This document shows, in pieces, positions 8,610-15,830 of a stretch of DNA of 64,000 nt (position 1 is its first letter; every line of letters starts with the position of its first letter). This stretch comes from Fodinibius sp. Rm-B-1B1-1 (GTDB lineage Bacteria; Bacteroidota; Rhodothermia; Balneolales; Balneolaceae): assembly GCF_038594945.1 (NCBI RefSeq), contig NZ_JBCFYD010000002.1, positions 806,001-870,000 of the forward strand, given 5' to 3'. The notes under the pieces were generated by a model that made no database searches, had not been told where the DNA came from, and was given only the letters and a program-made list of their open reading frames with translations. The position numbers and the translations under genes were made by a program.

Positions 8610-11018
8610 TTATTGTCGAAGTTTAGCTGAATATGTTTTTTCCAGCTCCTTTAGAACTTTATTAATAATAGGTTCTACATCCTTGATAGTCAAAGTCTTT
8701 TCTTTATCAAGGAAAGAAAGTCTAAAGGCAATACTCTTTTTATTTTCTCCCAACGATTCGCCCTCAAAAACGTCGAATACATCAAGCTCTTGAAGAGACG
8801 ATCCGGCTGTTTCCCGGATCGTTTTGAGCAGGTCACCTGCTTTAATATGACTGTCTACAACGACGCCAAAGTCAAAGTCGAAAGCTGGAAATTTTGAAAC
8901 CGGTTCGTACTTGCCGGTTCCAACCTGGGTGCGAACGTTGTGAATATTTGTAAGTGAGAGTTCGGCTGCAAAAGCAGGAAGCTCGATATCATAGTGATCT
9001 CGTAATGCTTTGGGGATCTCAAAAATTCGTCCCACTTTTTTATCCTCAAAAGTATAGATGAGTTCGTTCTCATCATTCGATTGTTGCGTAAGAGCATCCA
9101 GCACATCCAGCTGATCGAGAAAACTTTCGACGGAAGCTTTAAGATCAAAAACGTCAAAATGTTTGGGATCCGTTTTCCAGTGTTCAATAGTTCTAAATCC
9201 GGCTAATCCAAAAAGAATATTGGTTTGTTCCTTTATATTTGGATGGTAGGTGCCTTCATCAGCCTTTTCAAAAACATTACCAATTTCAAAAAATCGAACT
9301 TGCGTGGCTTTGCGGTTAAAGTTATAGGCCACCGATGACAAGAAACCGTATAGCAGGGAAGGGCGGAGCGTGGTCATATCTGTAGATATGGGATTGAGCG
9401 TATGAATCATGTCATCGAGATCCCCCAACAACGCTGCATCATCTTCCGGCATCAGCGAGTTCGAATAAATTTCACGGAATCGCATCCCCTTAGCTGTTTC
9501 TTTTGCCTTGTTTTTTAGTTGTTCCCATTCTGTTAGCGGTTCCGGTGATGTAAATTTGCCGTGTTTAGGCGTGGGGATGTTGTTGTAATCAAAAAGCCGA
9601 CCCACTTCTTCAATGAGATCTACCTCACGTTCCAAATCGGGACGGAAGGTTGGAATAGCATAAGAAAGGGTTTCTTCATCCTTATCCAGTAATGTGAACT
9701 CTAATCCCGATAGAATGTCTTCAATTTTATCGATAGAAAAGTCGGTACCTAACAAACGGTTGACGTACGATTTCCGAAGCGTTAGTTCCTTTTGTTCCGT
9801 TTGGGTAGGATGTACATCAGTGCAGGCATCTACAATAGTTCCATCGGCAATATCAGCAATAAGTTTAGCTGTTCGCTCAGCTGCAATGCGCTGGAGCTGG
9901 GGATCTACGCCACGCTCAAATCGATATGAGGCATCCGATTGCAATACTTGTTCTTTGGCTGTTTTTCGGATGGTAGCGGGATCAAAATAGGCGCTCTCAA
10001 TGAGAACATTTGTTGTATTTTTACTGACTTCTGAGTCTACACCGCCCATGATACCCGCCATAGCTACAGGTTCTTCCCCGTCACAGATAAAAAGTGTTCC
10101 AGCTGAGCAGGTTCGTTGTATATGGTCAAGAGTTTCAAATTCGATTTCCTCATCGAAATCTTTGACCACAATTTTATCACCTTTAATTGTGTTGGCATCA
10201 AAACCATGAAGTGGTTGCCCCAATTCGAACATGACATAATTTGTGATATCAACGACATTATTTACGGGGCGTACGTCAATGGCTTTTAATCGATTTTTAA
10301 GCCAGTTAGGAGATTCTTCAACTGTAACACCTTTTACCATTTTACCGACATAGCGGTGGCACTTTTTAGGTGCTTCAATCGTAATATCGATATCATCCAG
10401 TGTCTTTGTCTTATCAAATTCGGTATCAAAAGGTTTGTTTAGTTTAAGATCAAGCGCAGCGGCCAAGTCGCGAGCTACCCCAAGGTGACAGGTAGCATCA
10501 GGACGATTAGGGGTAATTTCGATCTCAATAATATAATCTTGATATAAGTCAATAGCTTCATGGAGCGGTGTGCCAGGTGTAAGTGTGTTATCTAAAACCA
10601 TAATACCGCTGTGATCGTCGCCCAGTCCAAGCTCATCTTCAGCGCAGATCATGCCGTTTGATTTTTCTCCACGCAGTTTTGCCTTACGAATGATGAAGGG
10701 TTCTCCATTGTCAGTTTCTATAGGAAGGGTAGTGCCAACAGTTGCCACGGGCACTTTCTGTCCGGCAGCCACATTATCGGCCCCGCAAATGATCTGGTTC
10801 TGTTCCGACCCAATATCAACCTGACAGATACGCAGGCGGTCTGCATTGGGGTGGTCGTTAACATCGAGCACCTCTCCAACGACAACGCCCTCGAGCTTAC
10901 TTCCAAACTGCGTTACTTCTTCTACCTCTAAGCCAATAAGCGTCAGCTTCTCGGCCGTTTCTTCCGGTGAGAGATCGAGATCAATAAATTCATTGAGCCA
11001 GTTGTAAGAAATCTTCAT
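8610..11018 (-). CDS. pheT: Phenylalanine-tRNA ligase beta subunit
   Basis: 802 residues, usual bacterial PheT length. Domains in order: N-terminal MKISYNWLNEFIDLDLSPEE; EMAP/tRNA-binding domain (about 40-150; VVVGEVLDVNDHPNADRLRI); B3/4 editing domain (HRYVGKMVKGV and DVRPVNNVVDITNYVMFELG); B5 domain; catalytic-like core (SNSLMPEDDA, RPSLLYGFLSS); and the FDX-ACB anticodon-binding domain at the C-terminus (KFPAFDFDFGVVVD). It forms the alpha2-beta2 enzyme with PheS, encoded 106 bp upstream. Confidence 0.97.
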   Translation of the reverse strand: MKISYNWLNEFIDLDLSPEETAEKLTLIGLEVEEVTQFGSKLEGVVVGEVLDVNDHPNADRLRICQVDIGSEQNQIICGADNVAAGQKVPVATVGTTLPIETDNGEPFIIRKAKLRGEKSNGMICAEDELGLGDDHSGIMVLDNTLTPGTPLHEAIDLYQDYIIEIEITPNRPDATCHLGVARDLAAALDLKLNKPFDTEFDKTKTLDDIDITIEAPKKCHRYVGKMVKGVTVEESPNWLKNRLKAIDVRPVNNVVDITNYVMFELGQPLHGFDANTIKGDKIVVKDFDEEIEFETLDHIQRTCSAGTLFICDGEEPVAMAGIMGGVDSEVSKNTTNVLIESAYFDPATIRKTAKEQVLQSDASYRFERGVDPQLQRIAAERTAKLIADIADGTIVDACTDVHPTQTEQKELTLRKSYVNRLLGTDFSIDKIEDILSGLEFTLLDKDEETLSYAIPTFRPDLEREVDLIEEVGRLFDYNNIPTPKHGKFTSPEPLTEWEQLKNKAKETAKGMRFREIYSNSLMPEDDAALLGDLDDMIHTLNPISTDMTTLRPSLLYGFLSSVAYNFNRKATQVRFFEIGNVFEKADEGTYHPNIKEQTNILFGLAGFRTIEHWKTDPKHFDVFDLKASVESFLDQLDVLDALTQQSNDENELIYTFEDKKVGRIFEIPKALRDHYDIELPAFAAELSLTNIHNVRTQVGTGKYEPVSKFPAFDFDFGVVVDSHIKAGDLLKTIRETAGSSLQELDVFDVFEGESLGENKKSIAFRLSFLDKEKTLTIKDVEPIINKVLKELEKTYSAKLRQ

Positions 11019-11039
11019 GTAGCTACAAATAATTTTTAG

Positions 11040-11123
11040 TAGAACGCGGATGATGCAGATAAGGCGGCTATCTACAGATGTAACAATGCATACCTTGCTT
11101 TGATCCGCGTTATCCGTGTTCTA
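11040..11123. repeat. Imperfect inverted repeat of the GCGGAT type between pheS and pheT
   Basis: Left arm 11040-11060 (TAGAACGCGGATGATGCAGA...) and right arm 11102-11123 are inverted copies sharing the pattern TAGAACRCGGATRAYGC. The short phased GCGGAT/ACGGAT units resemble a dispersed intergenic repeat found in many unrelated bacterial genomes. In the pheST transcript it would fold into a long hairpin. It has no adjacent T-run, so it is not a typical terminator. Confidence 0.6.
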
Positions 11124-11124
11124 T

Positions 11125-12135
11125 TTAATGAAATTGTTCCAAAAATCGAACGTCATTGTTATAAAATATACGTATGTCATCAATTTGATGACGAAGCATG
11201 GCAATACGTTCAACACCCATACCCCAGGCAAAGCCGGTATATTCTTCAGGATCTATATTTACTGCTTTTAGCACGTTGGGATCAACCATGCCCGAACCTA
11301 AAATTTCGAGCCATTTTCCATCATCATTTGGATTATTGGTTTCCCACCAAACATCCATCTCTAAACTGGGTTCAGTAAAAGGGAAATATCCGGGACGTAG
11401 TCGGTATTTTACATCAGAGCCAAACATGAGCTTGGCAAAACTAATGAGTGTTTCTTTGAGTTCGGCAATGCTTACGTCAGTATCGATATAAAGAGCTTCA
11501 ACCTGATGAAAGAGGAAGTAAGATTTTGGAGAAACTGCCTCATTGCGATAAACACGTCCAGGCATAATAGAACGAATGGGCGGTTCCTGCTCCTGCATCA
11601 ACCGAATTTGAACAGGAGAGGTGTGTGTACGCATCACCAAATCTTGATCGTTCTCATTTTTTTCGACAAAAAAGGTATCCTGCTCATCGCGGGCTGGATG
11701 ATTGGGTGGAAAATTTAATGCCGTAAAATTATGGAAGTCGTCTTCAATCTCCGGGCCGTCAGCGATGGAAAATCCCAAACGGTAAAAAATATTTTTCATC
11801 TCCTCCATGGTCTGTGTAAGAGGATGGTATGAGCCCAGCGAATAGGGCGCTGCGGGAAGGGTAATATCATCGGTCGCATCAAGATCAGCCGCTTCTTCGC
11901 GTTCTAAACGAGCCTTAGCCTCATCAAACGTTTGCTGAGCCAGGTTTTTAACCTCGTTCATTGCCCGCCCGACTTCCGCCTTTTTTTCATTAGGTATTTC
12001 ACTCATCCGCGAAAACATATCCTGCACTTTGCCATTTCGCGACAGAAATTCCAGACGGAAAGATTCTAACTCGTCTTTGTTGGCAATGCTATAATTTGTT
12101 ACTTCTTCTTTTAAAGATGCAATATCGTCGAGCAT
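11125..12135 (-). CDS. pheS: Phenylalanine-tRNA ligase alpha subunit
   Basis: 336 residues, typical PheS length. N-terminal coiled-coil tRNA-binding arm (about 1-90), then the class II synthetase core: GSYHPLTQTMEEMKNIFYRLG, motif 2 region MPGRVYRNEAVS, and motif 3 near the end, GFAWGMGVERIAMLRHQIDD. It charges tRNA-Phe together with PheT. The terminator before it (12261-12305) suggests pheST is transcribed from its own promoter in 12136-12260, separately from rpmI-rplT. Confidence 0.97.
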   Translation of the reverse strand: MLDDIASLKEEVTNYSIANKDELESFRLEFLSRNGKVQDMFSRMSEIPNEKKAEVGRAMNEVKNLAQQTFDEAKARLEREEAADLDATDDITLPAAPYSLGSYHPLTQTMEEMKNIFYRLGFSIADGPEIEDDFHNFTALNFPPNHPARDEQDTFFVEKNENDQDLVMRTHTSPVQIRLMQEQEPPIRSIMPGRVYRNEAVSPKSYFLFHQVEALYIDTDVSIAELKETLISFAKLMFGSDVKYRLRPGYFPFTEPSLEMDVWWETNNPNDDGKWLEILGSGMVDPNVLKAVNIDPEEYTGFAWGMGVERIAMLRHQIDDIRIFYNNDVRFLEQFH

Positions 12136-12260
12136 GATAATATTTCGAAAATGATTTCAGCTAAATTTGAAATAGGCAACACGCTTTATAATTACGGTTG
12201 GCGTATTGGGATAGAAATAGTTGAATCTATCTAATTCGAGCAAGCCCATCAATGGGAAAT

Positions 12261-12305
12261 AAAAAAACCGATCCTCCCGAAGATACGAGGGGACCGGCTT
12301 TTAAA
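12261..12305 (-). terminator. Intrinsic terminator after rplT
   Basis: Read on the minus strand, GCCGGTCCCCTCG pairs with CGGGAGGATCGGT (wobbles and one mismatch) around a TATCTT loop and is followed by a run of seven T. It lies just after the rplT stop. Confidence 0.8.
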
Positions 12306-12319
12306 ATCATTACACGCTA

Positions 12320-12667
12320 TTAGCTTTGTGCTTCTTCAACAATAGCGGTGAATGTCTCCGGATCATTGACGGCAAGATCAGCCAAGACCTTGCGATTGAT
12401 CTGAATATCTTTCTGTCCTAAGGCTCCCATCAGTCGCGAGTAGGTAGTACCGTTTTGACGGGCAGCAGCATTAATGCGTGTGATCCAGAGTTTCCTGAAT
12501 TCACGTTTGCGAACTTTGCGGTCGCGATACTGATACAGCATCCCTTTTTCAACCGTATTTTTCGCAAACTTATAAACATTTTTACGCTTGCCCCAGTAAC
12601 CTTTCGCCTGCTTTAAAATTTTGCGGCGACGGCGACGGGAAGCCACCTTATTTCTTGATCGTGGCAT
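12320..12667 (-). CDS. rplT: 50S ribosomal protein L20
   Basis: 115 residues. Starts [20 protein letters not shown], very basic N-terminal arm, then the conserved [20 protein letters not shown] and [21 protein letters not shown]20 is an early assembly protein of the large subunit and in several bacteria also represses its own operon. It follows rpmI by 34 bp and ends at a strong terminator. Confidence 0.98.
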   Translation of the reverse strand: MPRSRNKVASRRRRRKILKQAKGYWGKRKNVYKFAKNTVEKGMLYQYRDRKVRKREFRKLWITRINAAARQNGTTYSRLMGALGQKDIQINRKVLADLAVNDPETFTAIVEEAQS

Positions 12668-12701
12668 TTTGTCTAATGTTTAAGAGTTAGTATTGATTTT
12701 A

Positions 12702-12899
12702 TTAGCTATATGGAAGCATCTGTTCGACATTGTCTTTCTGAGTGTCATTAACCTCAGTTACCTTGCCGAGTTTGCGCTTCTTTCTACTTGTTTTCTTTGT
12801 GAGGATATGAGCCTTTCCAGCTTTTTTGCGCATATACTTACCGGAAGCGGTTTTCTTAAAACGCTTTTTTGCCCCACTATGTGTTTTCATTTTTGGCAT
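12702..12899 (-). CDS. rpmI: 50S ribosomal protein L35
   Basis: 65 residues when started at the ATG at 12899 ([20 protein letters not shown]), the universal L35 N-terminus. A longer open frame continues upstream to an ATG at 12959, but that extension has no L35 similarity. An AAAGGG stretch about nine bases before the chosen ATG can serve as ribosome binding site. Located between infC and rplT as in most bacteria. Confidence 0.97.
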   Translation of the reverse strand: MPKMKTHSGAKKRFKKTASGKYMRKKAGKAHILTKKTSRKKRKLGKVTEVNDTQKDNVEQMLPYS

Positions 12900-13012
12900 A
12901 ACGAAATACCCTTTTAAGAATTTCTTGGAATTATGGCTTCGAAGATAAGCAATTACCAATACAGATTAAACAATTAAATCAATGAAAAATCTATATTCGT
13001 GTTAAATCAAAA

Positions 13013-13043
13013 AGGATACTATCGCTTGAAGCGATAGTATCCT
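13013..13043 (-). terminator. Strong hairpin terminator or attenuator between infC and rpmI
   Basis: AGGATACTATCGCTT (13013-13027) and AAGCGATAGTATCCT (13029-13043) are perfect 15-base inverted repeats. Read on the minus strand the hairpin is followed by TTTTTGATTT. It lies inside the infC-rpmI-rplT operon, so it either ends infC transcription, leaving rpmI-rplT to a promoter in about 12910-13010, or acts as an attenuator controlling ribosomal protein synthesis. Confidence 0.8.
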
Positions 13044-13080
13044 AAAGTAAGCTTATAAAATTTGAAAGTATTTTAAAACA

Positions 13081-13641
13081 CTATGAACCGCCTTTACCGG
13101 TAGGTGCCAACATCATAATCATTCGGCGACCTTCCATATTTGGTTTGGATTCAATCTCGCTAACATCATCTAATTTTTCAGCCAAATCCTGAAGTAGTTC
13201 TTCTCCCTTTTCGGTGTAGAGCATGTCACGGCCTCGGAATTGAACCGTAGCCTTAACTTTATCTCCACCTTCGAGAAATTCACGAGCATGACGTGTTTTA
13301 AATTCCAAGTCATGGTCGTCAGTATTAGGACGGAACCGAAGCTCTTTAACCTGAACAGTATGCTGCTTCTTTTTGGCTTCTTTCTCCTGCTTCTTCTTTT
13401 TATACATAAACTTGCCAAAATCAAGCACCTTGCATACCGGGGGTTTGGCATTCGGAGCTACCTCAACAAGGTCAAGTCCGTATGATTCGGCAATTTCAAG
13501 AGCCCGATCAATAGGAACAATCTCGTGCTCTTTTTCTACATCTTCGGGATGTACTACCCGTACTTTGGATGCTCGAATTTCCTCATTGGAGTTAGGGCGA
13601 TCGTCGTTGCCCCGTGGACGTCGTCGTCTTCTTTTTGCGAT
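13081..13641 (-). CDS. infC: Translation initiation factor IF-3 with an AUC start codon
   Basis: 186 residues when started at ATC (13641-13639). The frame downstream reads AKRRRRRPRGNDDRPNSNEE, then IRASKVRVV, IAESYGLDLVEVAPNAKPPV and CKVLDFGKFMYKKKK, the complete IF3 N-terminal domain, followed by the C-terminal domain to RMIMMLAPTGKGGS. The only ATG in reach (13428) is inside the conserved DFGKFM segment and would delete the N-terminal domain. Upstream in frame come CTT then a TAA stop, so ATC is the only possible start; a GAGG at 13648-13651 sits six bases before it. IF3 proofreads start codons and represses its own non-AUG-started mRNA, which explains the rare start. It lies 35 bp after thrS. 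Confidence 0.95.
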   Translation of the reverse strand: MAKRRRRRPRGNDDRPNSNEEIRASKVRVVHPEDVEKEHEIVPIDRALEIAESYGLDLVEVAPNAKPPVCKVLDFGKFMYKKKKQEKEAKKKQHTVQVKELRFRPNTDDHDLEFKTRHAREFLEGGDKVKATVQFRGRDMLYTEKGEELLQDLAEKLDDVSEIESKPNMEGRRMIMMLAPTGKGGS

Positions 13642-13651
13642 AAGTTACCTC
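13639..13651 (-). promoter_or_regulatory. infC: Shine-Dalgarno and AUC start of infC
   Basis: On the minus strand GAGG (13651-13648), six bases, then ATC (13641-13639). An in-frame TAA at 13647-13645 blocks any start further upstream. This combination is the likely site of IF3 autoregulation through start-codon discrimination. Confidence 0.85.
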
Positions 13652-13676
13652 TATTTGTTTTTATTAGAATTTAAGA

Positions 13677-15623
13677 CTAATGATTTGGTACTTCTTTGTT
13701 ATCAATCTCGGTAGTGAGATTAGAAAGAAATTTAGAAAAATCAAAAGTTCCAATATCACCTTCTTTATGGCGACGAACCGATACGGTACCGTCGGATTCT
13801 TCATCACCACCTACTATTAACATATATGGAATCTTGCTCGTTTCAGCATCGCGAATTTTTCCACCAATAGGTTCGCTTCGAGTATCAACTTCAACACGAA
13901 CATCATGTTCTTTTAGTTTTGATGCACACTTAAAAGCGTACTCATTAAAATCATCCGATACAGGAATAACCTGCACCTGCTGTGGTGCCAACCATACCGG
14001 AAAATCACCGGCAAAATGCTCAATAAGAATGCTTGTAAATCGTTCCATAGAGCCGAAGGGAGCCCGGTGAATAATGACCGGACGATGTTTCTCATTATCA
14101 GAACCGACATATGTTAAGTCAAAGCGCTCTGGCATCACATAATCAACCTGTATAGTGCCCAGTTGCCACTTTCGGCCAATGGCATCGCGAATAATAAAGT
14201 CGATTTTGGGGCCGTAAAAACTGGCTTCGCCCCGGCCAATGGTATAGTCAAGATCCATCTCATCAGCGACCTCTTTAATTTCACGTTCAGCGCGATCCCA
14301 ATATTCCGTAGCACCACCATATTTGTCATCGTTATCATCTCGGTAGGAAAGACGAATATCAACCGGCATCTCAAAAGTACCAAATACAAGCTCGGTTAGT
14401 TCAATGACGTTGATGATCTCGTCTTTGAGCTGGTCGTGTGTACAGTAGATATGAGCATCATCCTGGGTAAATCCTCGAACGCGTGAAAGCCCGTTTAGCT
14501 CTCCGGATTGTTCGTACCGATATACACTACCGAATTCTGCTAACCGCAAGGGGAGATCCCGATAGCTGCGCAGCTCGTTCGAGTAAATGCGGTGATGGTG
14601 TGGGCAGTTCATTGGCTTTAACAGATATCCTTCGTCCTCATCATTCATTTGGATAGGATTATACTGAGACTCCCGATAGTAGGGAAAGTGCCCGGAGGTA
14701 CGATATAATTCTAAGTTTCCAATATGTGGTGTGATAACTTCTTTATAGCCACGCTTCTTTTGTTCTTCGCGTAGAAATGATTCCAGCGTTCTACGGAGCA
14801 CCGTTCCATTGGGCAGCCATACGGGTAAGCCTTGACCAACCATCTGATCAATCATATAAATACCGAGCTCTTTGCCAAGCTTCTTGTGGTCGCGCTTTTT
14901 GGCTTCCTCAACTCGTTCAATGTATTGATTGAGCAACTTCTGTTTGGGGAAAGATATTCCATAAATACGAGTGAGCTGCTCGTTATTTTCATCACCGCGC
15001 CAGTAAGCACCGGCAAGGCTTGTAAGTTTTACAGCTTTGATACGTCCCGTATCAGGGATATGCGGTCCTTGGCAAAGGTCTGTGAAATCACCTTGCTCAT
15101 AAAATGTGATATCGCCGTCCTGAAGATCTTCAATGAGTTCAACCTTATATTCATTTCCGATATCCTTATAGAACTCCAACGCATCCTCTTTAGAAATAGG
15201 CTTACGAGAAAATTCATTTTTCTCCCGGGCCAGTTCAATTATTTTTTCTTCAATCTCTTCGAGATCGTCCTGACCAATGGTTTGATCCCCGAAATCGATA
15301 TCATAATAAAAGCCATTTTCTACGGGGGGGCCAATGGCAAACTTTGCGTTGGGATACAGTTCTTGAATGGCCTCTGCCAAAACGTGTGCCGAGGAGTGCC
15401 AGAAGGTGTACTTCCCGTCTTCGCTATCCCACGTATTAATAGTAATGGTACCGTCACGATTAATAGGATGATCTAAATCCATGATTTCATCGTCCAGCGT
15501 AATACTAAGCGCCTCGCGAGCTAAACCTTTTGAAATAGATTCAGCAACTTCGTATCCGGTTACACCCTTTGGAAATTTCTTTTCGCTCCCATCAGGAAAT
15601 GTAATAGTTATTTGTTCAGCCAT
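13677..15623 (-). CDS. thrS: Threonine-tRNA ligase
   Basis: 648 residues, usual length. N-terminal TGS domain (ITITFPDGSEKKFPKGVTG), then the editing/SAD domain with HSSAHVLAEAIQELYP and FTDLCQGPHIPDTG, the class II core with PMNCPHHHRIY, FGSVYRYEQSGELNGLSRVR and GFTQDDAHIYC (zinc-binding Cys/His residues), motif 3 at RAPFGSMERF, and the anticodon-binding domain (QVQVIPVSDDFNEYA). It attaches threonine to tRNA-Thr and heads the thrS-infC-rpmI-rplT block. The 207 bp before it is a divergent promoter region shared with the PAS kinase. Confidence 0.98.
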   Translation of the reverse strand: MAEQITITFPDGSEKKFPKGVTGYEVAESISKGLAREALSITLDDEIMDLDHPINRDGTITINTWDSEDGKYTFWHSSAHVLAEAIQELYPNAKFAIGPPVENGFYYDIDFGDQTIGQDDLEEIEEKIIELAREKNEFSRKPISKEDALEFYKDIGNEYKVELIEDLQDGDITFYEQGDFTDLCQGPHIPDTGRIKAVKLTSLAGAYWRGDENNEQLTRIYGISFPKQKLLNQYIERVEEAKKRDHKKLGKELGIYMIDQMVGQGLPVWLPNGTVLRRTLESFLREEQKKRGYKEVITPHIGNLELYRTSGHFPYYRESQYNPIQMNDEDEGYLLKPMNCPHHHRIYSNELRSYRDLPLRLAEFGSVYRYEQSGELNGLSRVRGFTQDDAHIYCTHDQLKDEIINVIELTELVFGTFEMPVDIRLSYRDDNDDKYGGATEYWDRAEREIKEVADEMDLDYTIGRGEASFYGPKIDFIIRDAIGRKWQLGTIQVDYVMPERFDLTYVGSDNEKHRPVIIHRAPFGSMERFTSILIEHFAGDFPVWLAPQQVQVIPVSDDFNEYAFKCASKLKEHDVRVEVDTRSEPIGGKIRDAETSKIPYMLIVGGDEESDGTVSVRRHKEGDIGTFDFSKFLSNLTTEIDNKEVPNH

Positions 15624-15830
15624 TCAATAATTAAACTGCGTTTAGAAAAAATTATTACTATAATTTGAGCTTCTAAAGATATAAAAATTAAAAAAGAGGC
15701 ACAGGAAGATTTTGGGTATTTTTGAAATTCAAAAAATGGTAGTTTTATTTATTGATTAAGAATTATAGATTATGAACCGATAATCGGCGGTGGCTTAGCT
15801 AAATAAGGACAGTTTTAGTTTCTATATAAA

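Noticed and set aside
12702-12959. L35 extended to the ATG at 12959
   Set aside because: The 20 extra residues have no L35 similarity and the universal N-terminus MPKMKTHSG begins at 12899.
13081-13428. Short infC starting at the ATG at 13428
   Set aside because: It would delete the IF3 N-terminal domain, whose conserved sequence continues in frame upstream to an AUC start.
14832-15476. 214-residue frame on the strand opposite thrS
   Set aside because: It lies entirely within the strongly conserved thrS gene and its composition (many Phe, Ile, Leu, Asn) is that of a shadow frame.
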